Below are positions 41,520-51,452 of a stretch of 64,000 nt of DNA, in pieces (position 1 is the stretch's first letter; each line of letters begins with the position of its first letter). The translations under genes and the position numbers were made by a program. Source of the stretch: Deinococcus sp. KNUC1210 (GTDB lineage: Bacteria; Deinococcota; Deinococci; Deinococcales; Deinococcaceae); contig NZ_CP092190.1 in assembly GCF_022344005.1 (NCBI RefSeq), positions 2,061,001 to 2,125,000 on the forward strand, in the 5' to 3' direction. The notes beneath the pieces were generated by a model that was not told the origin of the DNA, ran no database searches, and saw nothing but the letters and a program-made list of their open reading frames with translations.

Positions 41520-42630
41520 TGACCACTCAAGACCAAGGTTTTTCCAAGCGCAGCATGTTGCTGCTGGGTGGCTTGACCGCTGCCCTGGCCCATCCCCCAC
41601 CCGTCAGAAGCTGCTGGACGCCCTCGGCGGTGTTTCGAGCAGCGCTCAGGCAGCGGCTCAGAACGCCTATCAGGACACGGTCAAGCCGCTGGCGCAGGAG
41701 GTCTACGGTCACGCGCAGGAGGCGGCTCAGGTCGCTCTGGAGCGCGGCGGCGATCTGGCGACCCAGGCGGTTCATAAGGGCACCGACGTGGCGGGCGTCC
41801 TGCGCGAAACGGGGGGCAAGCAGGCCCACGCGCTGCTCGTGGCGGCTCAGCCGGTGCTGAGTGTGGCGCAGAGCAAACTCGGGGACGTGCTCGAAGACGT
41901 GCAGGGCCGGGTGCAGGACACCGCCGCTCAGGTTCGCAAGGACGGCGGCAAGGTGGTGGCCCAGAAGGTGCGGCAGGGTCGCCGTCAGGGTCTGAAGATG
42001 CAGAAGGAACTGTCGCGTGAGCTGAGCGTGCGTGGCGCGAAGCTGGAAAAGGTGGCGAGCAAGAAGCTCAAGGCCGCCAACAAGCAGGCCGCGAAGTACG
42101 AGCGCCGCCTGCAGCGTCGGCAGTCGCGTGGGGGCGGTAACTTCCTGGTGACGCTGGCCCTGCTGCTGGCAGGCGGCGTCGTCCTGGCCCGCGTGCCCGC
42201 CGTGCGTCAGGCCATCCTGAAGGCGGTAGGCACCTTCAGCCCCGAAGCCGCCGAGTCGCTACACCGCGCCGGAACCAACGTGCGGAACATCGTCGGGACC
42301 GTCTGGATGGAGCGTATCGAGCCGGAAAGCGCCACGCCTGCGCCCGCCCCCAAGACCTCTCAGGCCACTGGAAGCGCCGCCTACGCCAGTGTCGAGCCGG
42401 GATCGCCCGCCCAGGCTGCCGTGCCTGCCAAGACGGACGACAAAAAAGCAGACGATACGAAAGCGGACGCCACCAAGACAGATACCAAGCCTGCCGATAC
42501 GAAGGCAGAGGCAGCCAAGCCGGATACGGCCAAGGCCGATACGAAGCCGAGCGATACCAAGCCAGCCGACGCCCCTCAGAAGGCCGACGCCAAGCCGGGC
42601 GACAAGGCCCAGCCCAACGCCAAGAACTGA
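41519..42630 (+). CDS. LEA-like, lysine/alanine-rich exported or membrane protein, interrupted by one frameshift
   Basis: The ATG at 41519 follows AAAGGAG and opens MTTQDQGFSKRSMLLLGGLTAALA. Adding one C to the C5 run at 41594-41598 joins this to the main frame and gives 370 residues. The middle has repeats such as AYQDTVKPLAQEVYGHAQEA, with amphipathic helices rich in A, Q, K and E as in LEA group 3 proteins. A hydrophobic segment (FLVTLALLLAGGVVLA) is near 208-223. The C-terminal tail repeats DTKPADTKAEAAKPD-type motifs and should be disordered. A role in desiccation or envelope protection is inference. Confidence 0.62.
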
Positions 42631-42649
42631 GGCGAACTGAACGCGGGAC

Positions 42650-42682
42650 GTGCGGGGCCACTGCCAAACAGTGGCCCCGCAC
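42650..42682 (+). terminator. Hairpin after the LEA-like gene
   Basis: A perfect 14-bp stem (GTGCGGGGCCACTG at 42650-42663 with 42669-42682, loop CCAAA) lies 19 bases past the stop. The T tract is poor. Confidence 0.65.
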
Positions 42683-42742
42683 TGCGTCTGTCCTTCGGCT
42701 GCCTACAGCGCTCTATCACGCCTGAACGGTATCCTGAACATC

Positions 42743-43234
42743 ATGCCTCCGTTTGTCGTTCATCTGCTGGCGCTGCTGCACGAGCTGTCTCACGGACCCG
42801 CCACAGGCACAGAGACTGGGCTGTTCTCGGAGCCGAACACCGGATTGCTGACGCTGCTGGGCACCCTCAGCGCGGCGCAGGCATCCGAGCCGGTCGCAGC
42901 GGGCAGACCCTGTCCGGCGGCCTTCGTGGGGCATCTGGCGCAGCTGCTTCGCTTCTCGGCGGCGAGTCTGTGCGGCACACCCGAATTTCCTGATTTCGCG
43001 GCTCCCTGGCAGGTGCGGCATGTTTCGCCCGACGAGTGGCAGCAGCTTCAGCGTGAGCTGGGCGGCGCGTTCGCAGCGTTGCGGGCCGTGGTGGTGCGCG
43101 GTCGTCTCGACGAGGATCGCCTGAACGAGGCGCTGACCGCTCTCACCCACGCGGCCACCCACACCGGGGCGCTGCGATTTCACATAGCCAATGTGAACAG
43201 TGCCAACCCGCACGGACGAGAGCAGGCCGGGTGA
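42743..43234 (+). CDS. DinB-like protein
   Basis: The 163-residue protein has the helical-bundle plan of the DinB/YfiT group: FVGHLAQLLRFSAASLCG, then PDEWQQLQRELGGAFAALRA, and HAATHTGALRFHI with the two His residues of a metal site. Such proteins are numerous in Deinococcus, and some are thiol- or stress-related; the activity is unknown. TATCCT ends 7 bases before the ATG at 42743. Its stop overlaps the GTG of the next gene (GTGA). Confidence 0.6.
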   Translation: MPPFVVHLLALLHELSHGPATGTETGLFSEPNTGLLTLLGTLSAAQASEPVAAGRPCPAAFVGHLAQLLRFSAASLCGTPEFPDFAAPWQVRHVSPDEWQQLQRELGGAFAALRAVVVRGRLDEDRLNEALTALTHAATHTGALRFHIANVNSANPHGREQAG

Positions 43235-43884
43235 GCGCCGCCCCCTGGAAACACGTCCTCTGGGATCTGGACGGCACGCTGCTCGACACCTACCCCGCCA
43301 CCGATGCGGCCCTCGTGGCGGCGCTGACGAGCCTGGGCGTTCCCGTCAGCCTGGACGACGTGCGCCCCCTCACCCGCCTGACGCTGGCGCATGCCGTGGA
43401 CGTGCAGGCGCGGCGCTGGGCACTGCCGGAAGACGCCATCTGGACAGCCTATGAGCGCGAATACGGTCAGCTCGGACGGGCGGCAGCCCCGGCCCTTCCC
43501 GGCGCACTGGAAGCGATGCAGACCGTCCAGGCACGCGGCGGCCTGAACCTGCTGGCGACCCACCGGGACCGGGACGGTGCGGCGTGGCGGCTGAAGGCGG
43601 CGGGGCTGTGGGACCTGCTCGACGACCTGCTGAGCGTTTCGGACGGTTACCCGCGCAAACCCGCCCCCGATCTGTTCGAAGCGCTGCTGGAGCGCTGGCA
43701 GCTGAACCCAGCCGAGGTGCTGGTGGTCGGAGACCGCACGCTGGATATCGAAGCGGGCCACGCGGCAGGCTGTCCGGCGGCCCTGCTGGTCACGCCGGGC
43801 GTGGAACTGGGCAGCAGGGCCGACGTGGTGCTGAAGTCGCTGTTCGAACTGGCGTGGCTGTGGCCGGGACCTGTGCCGATCTGA
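43231..43884 (+). CDS. HAD family hydrolase, phosphoglycolate phosphatase-like
   Basis: The 217-residue protein has motif I DLDGTLLDTYP near residue 12, motif II in NLLATHRD, the lysine of motif III in YPRKPAPDLF, and motif IV GDRTLDIEAGHAAG. It belongs to HAD subfamily IA. The substrate is unknown. GTG at 43231 overlaps the stop of the DinB-like gene, so the two are coupled. Confidence 0.83.
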   Translation: MSAAPWKHVLWDLDGTLLDTYPATDAALVAALTSLGVPVSLDDVRPLTRLTLAHAVDVQARRWALPEDAIWTAYEREYGQLGRAAAPALPGALEAMQTVQARGGLNLLATHRDRDGAAWRLKAAGLWDLLDDLLSVSDGYPRKPAPDLFEALLERWQLNPAEVLVVGDRTLDIEAGHAAGCPAALLVTPGVELGSRADVVLKSLFELAWLWPGPVPI

Positions 43885-43948
43885 GGGTGCAGAGCGGTTC
43901 AGGACGCTCGGGCAATGCTCAGATCTAAAAAAGTCGCGGGAAAAGAAG

Positions 43949-43976
43949 CGCCGGATACCCCTATAGGCATCCGGCG
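43949..43976 (-). terminator. Terminator of the tRNA-Ser gene
   Basis: On the minus strand the stem CGCCGGATGCC/GGTATCCGGCG (one G-U pair; 43976-43966 with 43959-43949) follows the 3' end of the tRNA, and a CTTCTTTT tract comes after it. Confidence 0.75.
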
Positions 43977-43981
43977 TCTTC

Positions 43982-44074
<93 letters not shown>

Positions 44075-44170
44075 AGCTTCGTGCCTGCGGGCAGGCGAAC
44101 GCCAATCTAGCACGCCATTTCTGGGTCGGCAAGACGGACAGGGCAGGACAGGCGCTAGAGTTGAGCCAGC

Positions 44171-45715
44171 ATGACCGTTCCCCTGCCTTCCGCCCCGCCG
44201 TCGCCGCCACCCAAGAAATCCGCTGGACGCAACATCGTGGTGGTGATGGTCGGCACGCTCGGCTCGCGGCTGACCGGTATTTTTCGCCAACAGATCATCA
44301 ACGCCTTTCCCAGCCACCTGACCGACGCCTTTCTGCTGGCGACCCGCGTGCCCAATACCCTGCGCGAACTGCTGGCAGAGGGAGCGCTGGTCAATGCCTT
44401 CATTCCGGTGTACAAGGGCCTGGATTCAGAGGGGCGGCGCACGCTGGCGCAGGCGTTCAGCGGCGTTCTGATCGCGGTCAATCTGCTGCTGATGGCGCTG
44501 GGTATTCTGGCGGCCCCCTGGATAGCTTCGCTGCTGGTGCCGCCGGGCAGCCCGGTCAATTTCGAACTGGTGGTGTACATGACACGGCTGCTGGTGCCGT
44601 TCCTGATGCTCATCAGCCTGTCGGCCATCGCCATGGGCCTGCTGAACGCCGACGAGCACTTCCGCGAATCGAGTTTCGCTCCGGTGGCCTTCAATCTCGC
44701 CAGTATCGCGGTGCTGCTGGTCACGCCCAAGAATGCCACCTGGCTGGCGCTGGGCTGGCTGATCGGCGGCTTCGCGCAGCTGCTCGTGCAGTTGCCCTCG
44801 CTGGCCCGCTTCGGCCTGCTGCCCACGCCCGCGCTGCTGGGGCATCCAGCCATGCGGCGAGTCCTGGTCAATATGGCTCCCTTCACGCTCACGGCAGGTG
44901 CACGCCAGATTCTGAACTTCTACGTGCAGCGTCTGCTTGCGGGGCCGCAGTACCCCAGCGGCACCGTCACCGGGTACAACAACGCCGAGACGCTGTTCAC
45001 GCTCGCCAACGGCCTGTTTGTGGTCAGCCCGGCGCTGGCCTACTTCCCGCGTTTTGCTCAGCAGGCCAGCGAGCGCGACTGGGCAGGCTTCCGCGCCCTG
45101 ACCCTCACGGCGCTGCGGCTGGTCACGTTCCTGGCAGCCCCGACGAGTGCGCTGCTGGTGGCACTGTCCGGGCAGGCGGTCAGCATCTTCAATCTCAGCC
45201 ATCAGCTCGATCAGAGCAAGTTCCGCGCCGGAAGCGGCATTCTGGAGGGCTGGGCGCTGGCGCTCCTGCCGTGGGCCATCAACACCATCATGCTGCGGAC
45301 CTTCTACGCCCGTCAGCGGGTGCGCGAGGCAGTCACGGTCAGCGCGGTGGGGTTCGTGGCGGAAGTGCTGGGCTACCGCCTGCTCACGCCCATCTTCGGC
45401 TATTTCGGCTTTGGCCTGTCGACCACCATCGTCGGCACACTGGTCGGAGCCACCCTGATCCTGATGTATCAGCGCCGACTGGGATTTCCGCTGCGGCCCC
45501 TGCTGCTGCACCTGCTGAAAATCGTGCCGATTGCGGCGCTGGCAGGGTTGGCGGCCTGGGGCGTGGCGCATGTGCTGCCAGCGCCGGGCAGCTTTCTGCC
45601 GGGTGTGCTGGGGCTGGTGGTGGCGGGCGGTGTGGGCGGCGCCGTGTACCTGGCCCTGGCCCTGGCCCTGAGACTGCCGGAACTTCAGGGGCTGCTGAGC
45701 AGGGTCAGGAGGTAG
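44171..45715 (+). CDS. murJ: Lipid II flippase MurJ
   Basis: MurJ moves lipid II across the inner membrane for peptidoglycan synthesis. The 514-residue protein has about 14 membrane spans. It starts GRNIVVVMVGTLGSRLTGIFRQQIINAFP with the MOP-superfamily R and G pattern. It has LRELLAEGALVNAFIPVY and the LTAGARQILNFYVQRLLA core of MviN/MurJ. Family length is normal. TAGAGT 9 bases before the ATG is a -10 candidate. The upstream gap holds the tRNA gene on the other strand. Confidence 0.92.
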   Translation: MTVPLPSAPPSPPPKKSAGRNIVVVMVGTLGSRLTGIFRQQIINAFPSHLTDAFLLATRVPNTLRELLAEGALVNAFIPVYKGLDSEGRRTLAQAFSGVLIAVNLLLMALGILAAPWIASLLVPPGSPVNFELVVYMTRLLVPFLMLISLSAIAMGLLNADEHFRESSFAPVAFNLASIAVLLVTPKNATWLALGWLIGGFAQLLVQLPSLARFGLLPTPALLGHPAMRRVLVNMAPFTLTAGARQILNFYVQRLLAGPQYPSGTVTGYNNAETLFTLANGLFVVSPALAYFPRFAQQASERDWAGFRALTLTALRLVTFLAAPTSALLVALSGQAVSIFNLSHQLDQSKFRAGSGILEGWALALLPWAINTIMLRTFYARQRVREAVTVSAVGFVAEVLGYRLLTPIFGYFGFGLSTTIVGTLVGATLILMYQRRLGFPLRPLLLHLLKIVPIAALAGLAAWGVAHVLPAPGSFLPGVLGLVVAGGVGGAVYLALALALRLPELQGLLSRVRR

Positions 45716-45748
45716 GCAGCGTCAGGAAGGAAGCCGTCTCCACGGGTG

Positions 45749-46390
45749 TCAGGGGTTCGGTTCCGAGTCCACTCTCAACTCTGCCTGGCCGTCTCCCGCC
45801 CGGTCTGCGATGATCGCGCCTGCCACTGCGCCCGCGCTCATGGCTCCCTTGGGTGTGCGGCCCACCTGTTCCCACAGCGGCGTCTCGACGGCGGGCGGCA
45901 GCACCAGCGTCAGGGTCTTGCCGCGTGCCTCGATTCTGGCGATTTCCAGCAGTCTGCTCAGCGCCGCCTTGCTCGCCGCGTACTGCGAGAAGCCGCGCAC
46001 CGTGACCAGTTCGGGCCGAGCACCGATGAAATACATCCGTCCGTCTGCCGACAGGGCCGGGAGGCCATATTTCAGCACCCACATCGCCCCGAAGTAGTTG
46101 GCGTTCCACACGCGGCGCACGGCGTCCGGCGTGGCAGCGTTCAGCGCTTCCGGGTACGCCGAGCCTGCCGCGTACACCAGGGTATCGAGCGGCGTGTCCA
46201 GCCCTGCAAACAGGGTCTTGATGTGGCTTTCATAGCCCAGGTCAGCCCGCAGCGGCGTGGCCCCCAGCTCTGTGGCCAGCGCACTCAGTTTTGGCTCGTC
46301 GCGCCCGCTCAGCCACAGCCTGTCGTCTTTCCAGCCGCGTGCCACTGCCGAACCGATGCCGCCCGTCGCTCCAAAGACCAGTGTTGCCAT
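45749..46390 (-). CDS. SDR family oxidoreductase
   Basis: The 213-residue protein has the short-chain dehydrogenase NAD loop FGATGGIGSA (residues 6-15), NANYFG and the catalytic YAASK with Ser upstream (IGARPELVTV). It is shorter than most SDRs and lacks the substrate-loop C-terminus. The substrate is unknown. It is convergent with murJ (33 bases between stops). The start has no clear ribosome site or leaderless -10, so the start is moderately certain. Confidence 0.8.
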   Translation of the reverse strand: MATLVFGATGGIGSAVARGWKDDRLWLSGRDEPKLSALATELGATPLRADLGYESHIKTLFAGLDTPLDTLVYAAGSAYPEALNAATPDAVRRVWNANYFGAMWVLKYGLPALSADGRMYFIGARPELVTVRGFSQYAASKAALSRLLEIARIEARGKTLTLVLPPAVETPLWEQVGRTPKGAMSAGAVAGAIIADRAGDGQAELRVDSEPNP

Positions 46391-46501
46391 ACTTCAGCAC
46401 AGCACGTCGGCTCGGTGGAGATGGTATGCCTTCTTGCCAGCTGTTCAGCTCACCGCTACCCATCATGCTCCTTTTTGTCAGAGCGGTTGGTGCGTTTTCA
46501 C

Positions 46502-46531
46502 CTGACACACTCATGAAGGCGTGGGTAGACT
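46502..46531 (+). promoter_or_regulatory. Promoter of hpf
   Basis: CTGACA (46502-46507) and TAGACT (46526-46531) are 18 bases apart. A leader of about 68 bases would follow, ending in GAGGGGTGG before the ATG. Confidence 0.65.
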
Positions 46532-46605
46532 GTGCCACCGGGAACAGAAGACAACCTACACAACGCTGATCTCCCGGCGAACGCACTTCAATAAAGAGGG
46601 GTGGA

Positions 46606-47172
46606 ATGGTGCATATCTACAAGCTGTCCGGGCGAAACGTCGAGGTCACTGAAGCGCTGCGCGATTACGTCGAGAGCAAGTTGACGCGCCTGGACCGGTA
46701 CAGCGGTCAGATTACCGATGCGCGGGTGACGCTGACGGTCCGTGATGTGCGTGACGCGGGACGCCGCAACCGGGTCGAGGTGCAGCTCAATGTGCCGCAC
46801 GGGATCATCCGGGCCGAGGAACACCACGCCGACATGTACGCCGCCATCGACCACGCTTCGGATGTGCTGGAACGACAGCTCCGCAAGTTCAAAACCCGCT
46901 ATCTGAAGCAGCGCGAGGACAACAGCGAGGCCACCGTGCTGGAAACGCCGGTGCTGCCGCCGATGCAGTTTGACGATGTCAGCGAGTTCCGTCCGGAGAT
47001 CGTGCGCCAGAAGCGCTTCGAGATGCGTCCCATGACTCCGGAGGACGCCGCCGCGCAGATGGAAGCGCTGGGCCACGACTTCTACGTGTTCATCTCGGCT
47101 GCCAGCAATGGCTGTGGCGTGGTCTATCGCCGCAAAGACGGACACTACGGACTGATCGAACCGAAGGTGTAG
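46606..47172 (+). CDS. hpf: Ribosome hibernation promoting factor, long form
   Basis: Long HPF binds the 30S decoding site and its C-terminal domain dimerises to give inactive 100S ribosomes. The 188-residue protein has the S30AE N-domain (1-100; KLTRLDRYSGQITDARVTLTV) and the C-terminal dimerisation domain (about 127-188; EIVRQKRFEMRPMTPEDAAAQM with HDFYVFISAASNGCGVVYRR). The start ATG has GAGGGGTGG upstream. A hairpin lies between it and the convergent ribF. Confidence 0.93.
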   Translation: MVHIYKLSGRNVEVTEALRDYVESKLTRLDRYSGQITDARVTLTVRDVRDAGRRNRVEVQLNVPHGIIRAEEHHADMYAAIDHASDVLERQLRKFKTRYLKQREDNSEATVLETPVLPPMQFDDVSEFRPEIVRQKRFEMRPMTPEDAAAQMEALGHDFYVFISAASNGCGVVYRRKDGHYGLIEPKV

Positions 47173-47208
47173 AGCCGCGCCGGGTGCTTTAGAACGAGTG
47201 TCGAGGGA

Positions 47209-47238
47209 GGCGGCATCCGGCGTGGGCTGGGTGCCGCC
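47209..47238. terminator. Hairpin between hpf and ribF
   Basis: GGCGGCATCC (47209-47218) pairs with GGGTGCCGCC (47229-47238) with one G-U pair. It can serve either convergent gene; the T tract is poor on both strands. Confidence 0.5.
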
Positions 47239-47244
47239 CGTCTG

Positions 47245-48131
47245 TTACTCCAGCCGCGTCCGTGCATTCAGTGCGTCCTTTGCCAGCTGCGCCTTCAGCT
47301 CGTCCAGCCCGCCGAAGCGCTGCTCACCGCGCAGGAAGGACCAGAATTTTACCTGCACTTCCTGCCCGTACAGATCGCCGCTGAAATCGAACAGATTGAC
47401 CTCGAAGCGCAGTTCCTTGCCGTTGACGGTGGGGCGGTAGCCGACATTCGCCATGCCGCCGAACGTTCCCTGCTCGGTGACGGTCTTGGCGGCAAACACG
47501 CCCATCGGCAGCGCTTTGCCGTCGGGCACACGGATGTTGGCGGTGGGGTAGCCGATGGTGCGCCCCAGCTGATCGCCCTGCACCACCACACCCTGCGCGT
47601 CGTAGTGGCGGCCCAGAAAACGGGCGGCCCCCTCCACGTCGCCCAGGCGCAGCATCTCGCGGATTCGGGTGCTCTTGATATCTTCGCCGCCCAGACTGTG
47701 CATCGGCAGCGCCACTACGTCGCTGCACACGGTCTTCAGGTCGTCCAGTCCTCCGGCCCGCCCTTTGCCGAAATGAAAATCCTCGCCGATGACCAGGGCG
47801 CGGGGCGCAGCGTTCGCAGATCGTCCAGAAACGCCTCTTTGGGACGGGCCGCGAACTCGGTGGTAAACGGCACGGCCACCACTTCATCGATGCCGTAGCG
47901 CGTCAGCAGATCGAGCTTTTCGGGCAACGTGGACAGAAACTCCACGCCCTGCATCAGCACGCGGGTGGGTGGATCGAAGGTGTAGACCACGCTGGGCACG
48001 CGGTAATGCCGGGCGCGTTCTTTCAGGCGGGCCAGCAGTGCCTGGTGTCCCAGATGCATGCCGTCGAACAACCCGACAGCCACCACTGTTTCGGTATCGG
48101 GGCGCTGAGCGGGGGAGATGTAGGGTTTCAA
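47245..48131 (-). CDS. ribF: Bifunctional riboflavin kinase/FAD synthetase, interrupted by one frameshift
   Basis: RibF converts riboflavin to FMN and then FAD. The N-terminal adenylyltransferase domain shows GLFDGMHLGHQALL. The C-terminal kinase domain shows GRTIGYPTANIRVPDGKALP and GMANVGYRPTVNGKELRFEVNLFDF. Adding one G to the run at 47802-47805 joins LRTLRP to RALVIGEDFHFG and gives 295 residues of normal plan. The start is TTG at 48131, overlapping the Nudix stop as TTGA. Its essential role makes a sequence error likely. Confidence 0.9.
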
Positions 48132-48640
48132 GGCTGGCCTGCCAGCGCCTGCTGAGCAAACAGCGCCGCCGTCACGGTCGAGGCGCTGCCGACCAGCGTG
48201 CCGTCTTTCAGGCGCGACAGCACTTCACCGGGAGTCAGCCACAGCACCTCGATCTCCTCGTCGTCGTCCATCGGCAGCCGCGACTCGCGCATGTTGTTGG
48301 CCCGGAACACGTACAGCTCTTCGTCGCAGAAGCCGGGGCTGCTGTAGAAGCGCGTCAGCAGTTCCATATCGGCGTCCAGCCCGGTTTCCTCCTGGAGTTC
48401 GCGGCGGGCGGCCTGCTCGGGGGTCTCGCCTTCGTCGATCAGGCCCGCTGGAGCCTCGACGCTGTGCTGACCGATAGCCCGGCGCATCTGGCGCACGCAG
48501 AGCATCTGTCCGTGCTCGTTCAGTGCCAGGATGCACACGGCGCTCTTGTGGCGCACGATCTCCCATTTGTTGTCCTGAAGTTCCAGTCGAACGATGTGGC
48601 CGTCATAGAGGACGGTGGTCTGTTCCGGCGTGCTGGTCAT
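48128..48640 (-). CDS. Nudix hydrolase, ADP-ribose pyrophosphatase-like
   Basis: The 170-residue protein has an ADP-ribose pyrophosphatase-type order: LYDGHIVRLELQ, then VRQMRRAIGQHSVEAPAG and the Nudix box beginning at GLIDEGETPEQAARRELQEE. It should cleave ADP-ribose or a like dinucleotide. ATG at 48640 has TACACT ending 6 bases upstream. Starts further upstream have no signal and run into the divergent gene. Its stop overlaps ribF. Confidence 0.85.
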   Translation of the reverse strand: MTSTPEQTTVLYDGHIVRLELQDNKWEIVRHKSAVCILALNEHGQMLCVRQMRRAIGQHSVEAPAGLIDEGETPEQAARRELQEETGLDADMELLTRFYSSPGFCDEELYVFRANNMRESRLPMDDDEEIEVLWLTPGEVLSRLKDGTLVGSASTVTAALFAQQALAGQP

Positions 48641-48677
48641 GAGGCGAGTGTAGAGCAAGCGGTGATAGCGTTGGCAC

Positions 48678-49235
48678 ATGAACGGCCCTGTTTTGCTGCT
48701 GTCGGGCGTGCCAGGCACCGGAAAATCGTCACTGGCACAGGCGTGGCTGTATACCTTTGCGCGGGGGCTGCATCTGCCGGTCGATACCCTGCGCGAACTG
48801 GTGGTGTCGGGTATCGCCCACCCGTCGCTCAGCGCCGACCCGGAGGCCACCCGTCAGTTTGCCCTGGCCCGCCGGGTCGCCTTTCTGGCGGCCGCGCTGT
48901 ATGCCCGCGAAGGGTTTGCCGTCGCCCTCGACGATGTGTGGTGGCCGCACGACCCGGACGACCTGAATGCCGAACTGCTGGGTGGTCTGAACGTCTCGCG
49001 GGTCTTTCTGACGGCTCCGCTGGCGACCGTGCTGGAACGTAACCGCACCCGAACAGGCAAGCCGTTCGAGCCGCACCTGCTGGAGCCGATCATCCGGGCG
49101 CTGCACGGCTCGATGAATCCGGCAGACTTTGCGGCGGCGGGCTGGCACGTCGTGGGCAGCGAAGGGAAAGCGCTCGCGCATACGCTGGAAACGGTCGTGC
49201 AGCTCACGCAGACAGCAGACAGCGCTCCTTCCTGA
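48678..49235 (+). CDS. P-loop kinase-like ATPase
   Basis: The 185-residue protein has Walker A GVPGTGKSS (residues 10-18) at the very N-terminus, and VALDDVWWPHD near 90-100, which may be the Walker B region. There is no extra domain. The pattern suits a small-molecule or tRNA kinase-like P-loop protein, such as the AAA_33 group; substrate unknown. TAGCGT ends 6 bases before the ATG. It is divergent from the Nudix gene. Confidence 0.72.
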   Translation: MNGPVLLLSGVPGTGKSSLAQAWLYTFARGLHLPVDTLRELVVSGIAHPSLSADPEATRQFALARRVAFLAAALYAREGFAVALDDVWWPHDPDDLNAELLGGLNVSRVFLTAPLATVLERNRTRTGKPFEPHLLEPIIRALHGSMNPADFAAAGWHVVGSEGKALAHTLETVVQLTQTADSAPS

Positions 49236-49252
49236 AAGGGGGAAGGAGCGCT
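49221..49252. terminator. Hairpin spanning the kinase stop codon
   Basis: AGCGCTCCTTCC (49221-49232) pairs perfectly with GGAAGGAGCGCT (49241-49252); loop of 8. It overlaps the last codons of the kinase gene and faces ftsZ on the other strand. No T tract is present. Confidence 0.6.
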
Positions 49253-49279
49253 GCTGACAGTCAGTTTGGAGTCTGTGGT

Positions 49280-50341
49280 TTAGTCCCGGTCGCCTTTTCT
49301 CAGAAAGGTGGGAATCTCGTAGTCTTTGGGATCGTAGCTGCTGCCGCCGCGCACCTTGATGATGGTGTCGAGCTGCCCGCCACGGGCGCTGCCAGCAATC
49401 GAGGCCGGGCCATCGCCAAAGCCGGTGGCGATGACCGTCACGCGCACTTCGTCTCCGGCGTTCTCGTCGGTGGTGATGCCGAACAGGATATCGGGGTCGT
49501 CGTAGCCGGTGGCTTCACGGATCTTCTCGACGATCTCGTTGGCCTCGAACATCGAGAGGTCGTGGCCGCCGGTCACATTGACCAGAATGCGCCGTGCACC
49601 CTCGACGCCGCGTTCCAGCAGCGGGCTGTTGATGGCGCTCGACGCTGCCTCTTCCGCCAGCTTCTCGCCGCGCCCGGTGCCGATGCCCATCAGCACCGCG
49701 CCCGCGCCCGACAGCAGGTTGCGAACGTCGGCAAAGTCCACGTTGATCATGCCCTCGACATTGATCACGTCGCTGATGCCCTTGACGCCGTAGTACAGCA
49801 CCCGGTCAGCGATCAGGAACGCCTCTCGCAGCGGCGCTTTCTTCTCGATGGCCGTGAGCAGCTTCTGATTGTTGACCACGATCATGCCGTCAACCCGCTC
49901 TGACAGCTTCACGATGCCCTCGTCGGCAACCCGCTTGCGCTTCGGCCCCTCGAACTCGAAGGGGCGCGTCACGATGCCCACTGTCAGGATGCCCATTTCA
50001 CGGGCGATGTCGGCCACCACCGGAGCGCTGCCGGTGCCGGTGCCGCCGCCCATCCCCGCCGTGATGAAGAGCATGTCGGTGTCGTCCAGATACTCTTTGA
50101 TTCGCTCGCGGTCTTCCAGGGCAGCTTTTTCGCCGACCTCGGGATCGGCTCCGGCTCCCAGACCACGCGTCAGGCGGTCACCGAGTTGAATCCGCACCTC
50201 CGCATGACTTTTCGACAGCACCTGCGCGTCGGTATTTCCGGCGATGAACTCCACGCCTTCCAGTCCCGATTCAATCATGCGGTTCACGGCGTTGTTCCCC
50301 GCTCCGCCCAGACCGATGACTCTGATTTTGGCCGCTTGCAT
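49280..50341 (-). CDS. ftsZ: Cell division protein FtsZ
   Basis: FtsZ is the GTP-driven ring-forming tubulin homologue. The 353-residue protein has the tubulin motif [13 protein letters not shown] (near residue 103), the N-terminal GVGGAGNNA-type loop ([13 protein letters not shown]) and the T7-loop INVDFADV. The C-terminal conserved peptide appears as [13 protein letters not shown], the binding site for ZipA, FtsA or SepF type partners, after a very short linker. ATG at 50341 has GGAGAGAA upstream. It is the last gene in a row with cdaA and cdaR; no ftsA or ftsQ is present. Confidence 0.96.
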   Translation of the reverse strand: MQAAKIRVIGLGGAGNNAVNRMIESGLEGVEFIAGNTDAQVLSKSHAEVRIQLGDRLTRGLGAGADPEVGEKAALEDRERIKEYLDDTDMLFITAGMGGGTGTGSAPVVADIAREMGILTVGIVTRPFEFEGPKRKRVADEGIVKLSERVDGMIVVNNQKLLTAIEKKAPLREAFLIADRVLYYGVKGISDVINVEGMINVDFADVRNLLSGAGAVLMGIGTGRGEKLAEEAASSAINSPLLERGVEGARRILVNVTGGHDLSMFEANEIVEKIREATGYDDPDILFGITTDENAGDEVRVTVIATGFGDGPASIAGSARGGQLDTIIKVRGGSSYDPKDYEIPTFLRKGDRD

Positions 50342-50510
50342 CAATTCTCTCCTTCAGGGGAACTGCCCGCTTCGAGGCGTCCCGGATGCTTGCAGGGGCG
50401 CTCACGCTGGGTGGACTCCATGCAGTCTTAAACTGTGGTGTAGTGTAGCGCACCCACTCGCAGCGGGGCTTACGAATCCCCACGTAAAGCGCCTGAAGTT
50501 TATATCAGCT

Positions 50511-51452
50511 TCATGGACGTTCCAGAATGCTCAGGCTGATACTCACACTGTCCAGAATCTGCACGCCCGGCGGCAGCCGAAAGGTCGGCGTGATGCGGTA
50601 GCTTCCCGCTTTGTAGGGCAGCAGAGCGGTCACGCTGTTCAGGTTTCGCAGCGCTTCTGCTGGCCCGATCAGCCGAACGGTGGGCGGCTGCACGCTGCTG
50701 GTGATCACATTCAGCCGTGCCGGTGGCGCAGGCAGCAGCACCGGCACACTGCGGATCGGAATGGCCTCGATATCGGTCCGGCGTACCGTCACGCTGGCGG
50801 GGCGCAGCACCACGTTGGTCACGGCTGTGCCCTGCGGTGTCAGCGGCACCAGCCGGGCGGCTCCCTCGCTGCCAGCGCCCACACTCAGCGGCACCGTCAC
50901 CACCCGGTCGACCGTGATGACCAATCTGCTGGGGCCGCTCACCACCACCGAAGCGGGCGAGACGCTGTAGCGCGGCAGGGTGTTTTCGGGCGGCGTCCCC
51001 ACGCTCAGCGTGACCGGCAGCGTGCGGCTGAGCTGACTGTCCACGAAGCCCTGTACCCGCGCAGGCAGCACCCGCAGCGCCGTGGTGCCGTCGGGCGCAC
51101 GCACCTCGACGGGCAGGGTAAAGCTGCCTTCCTTGGCCCCGGTGGTGTCCACGCTGGCCTCGATCTTGTCGGCGGCCAGTCCCTGAAGCCGTGAACGCTG
51201 CCCGCTCAGGGTCACGCGTACCGTCGAGGGCAGATCGCTGACCGCCCGGCGTTCGGTGCCGGAACTGGTGTCGCGCACCTCCAGCCGCACGTCGAAGCCC
51301 TGTTCGATGTTGACGCGGCGATCTGAAGTGGCGACCAGCCACACGAGCGCGGCCACCACCAGAGCACTCAGCTTCGGCAGCAGATTGTGAACGCTCCGCC
51401 GCCAGATGTAGGTCGGTGACAGCCAGCGCGTCCAGCCCGGACGGGTGCTCAT
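50511..51452 (-). CDS. cdaR: CdaR/YbbR-domain protein, regulator of the diadenylate cyclase
   Basis: The 313-residue protein has one N-terminal membrane segment (LSALVVAALVWLVA, near residue 30) and a series of YbbR repeats in the extracytoplasmic part (FTLPVEVRAP, VVVSGPSRLVITVDRV, VRLIGPAEALRNLNSV). YbbR proteins bind CdaA and modulate c-di-AMP synthesis. ATG at 51452 overlaps the cdaA stop (ATGA), so translation is coupled. Confidence 0.88.
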   Translation of the reverse strand: MSTRPGWTRWLSPTYIWRRSVHNLLPKLSALVVAALVWLVATSDRRVNIEQGFDVRLEVRDTSSGTERRAVSDLPSTVRVTLSGQRSRLQGLAADKIEASVDTTGAKEGSFTLPVEVRAPDGTTALRVLPARVQGFVDSQLSRTLPVTLSVGTPPENTLPRYSVSPASVVVSGPSRLVITVDRVVTVPLSVGAGSEGAARLVPLTPQGTAVTNVVLRPASVTVRRTDIEAIPIRSVPVLLPAPPARLNVITSSVQPPTVRLIGPAEALRNLNSVTALLPYKAGSYRITPTFRLPPGVQILDSVSISLSILERP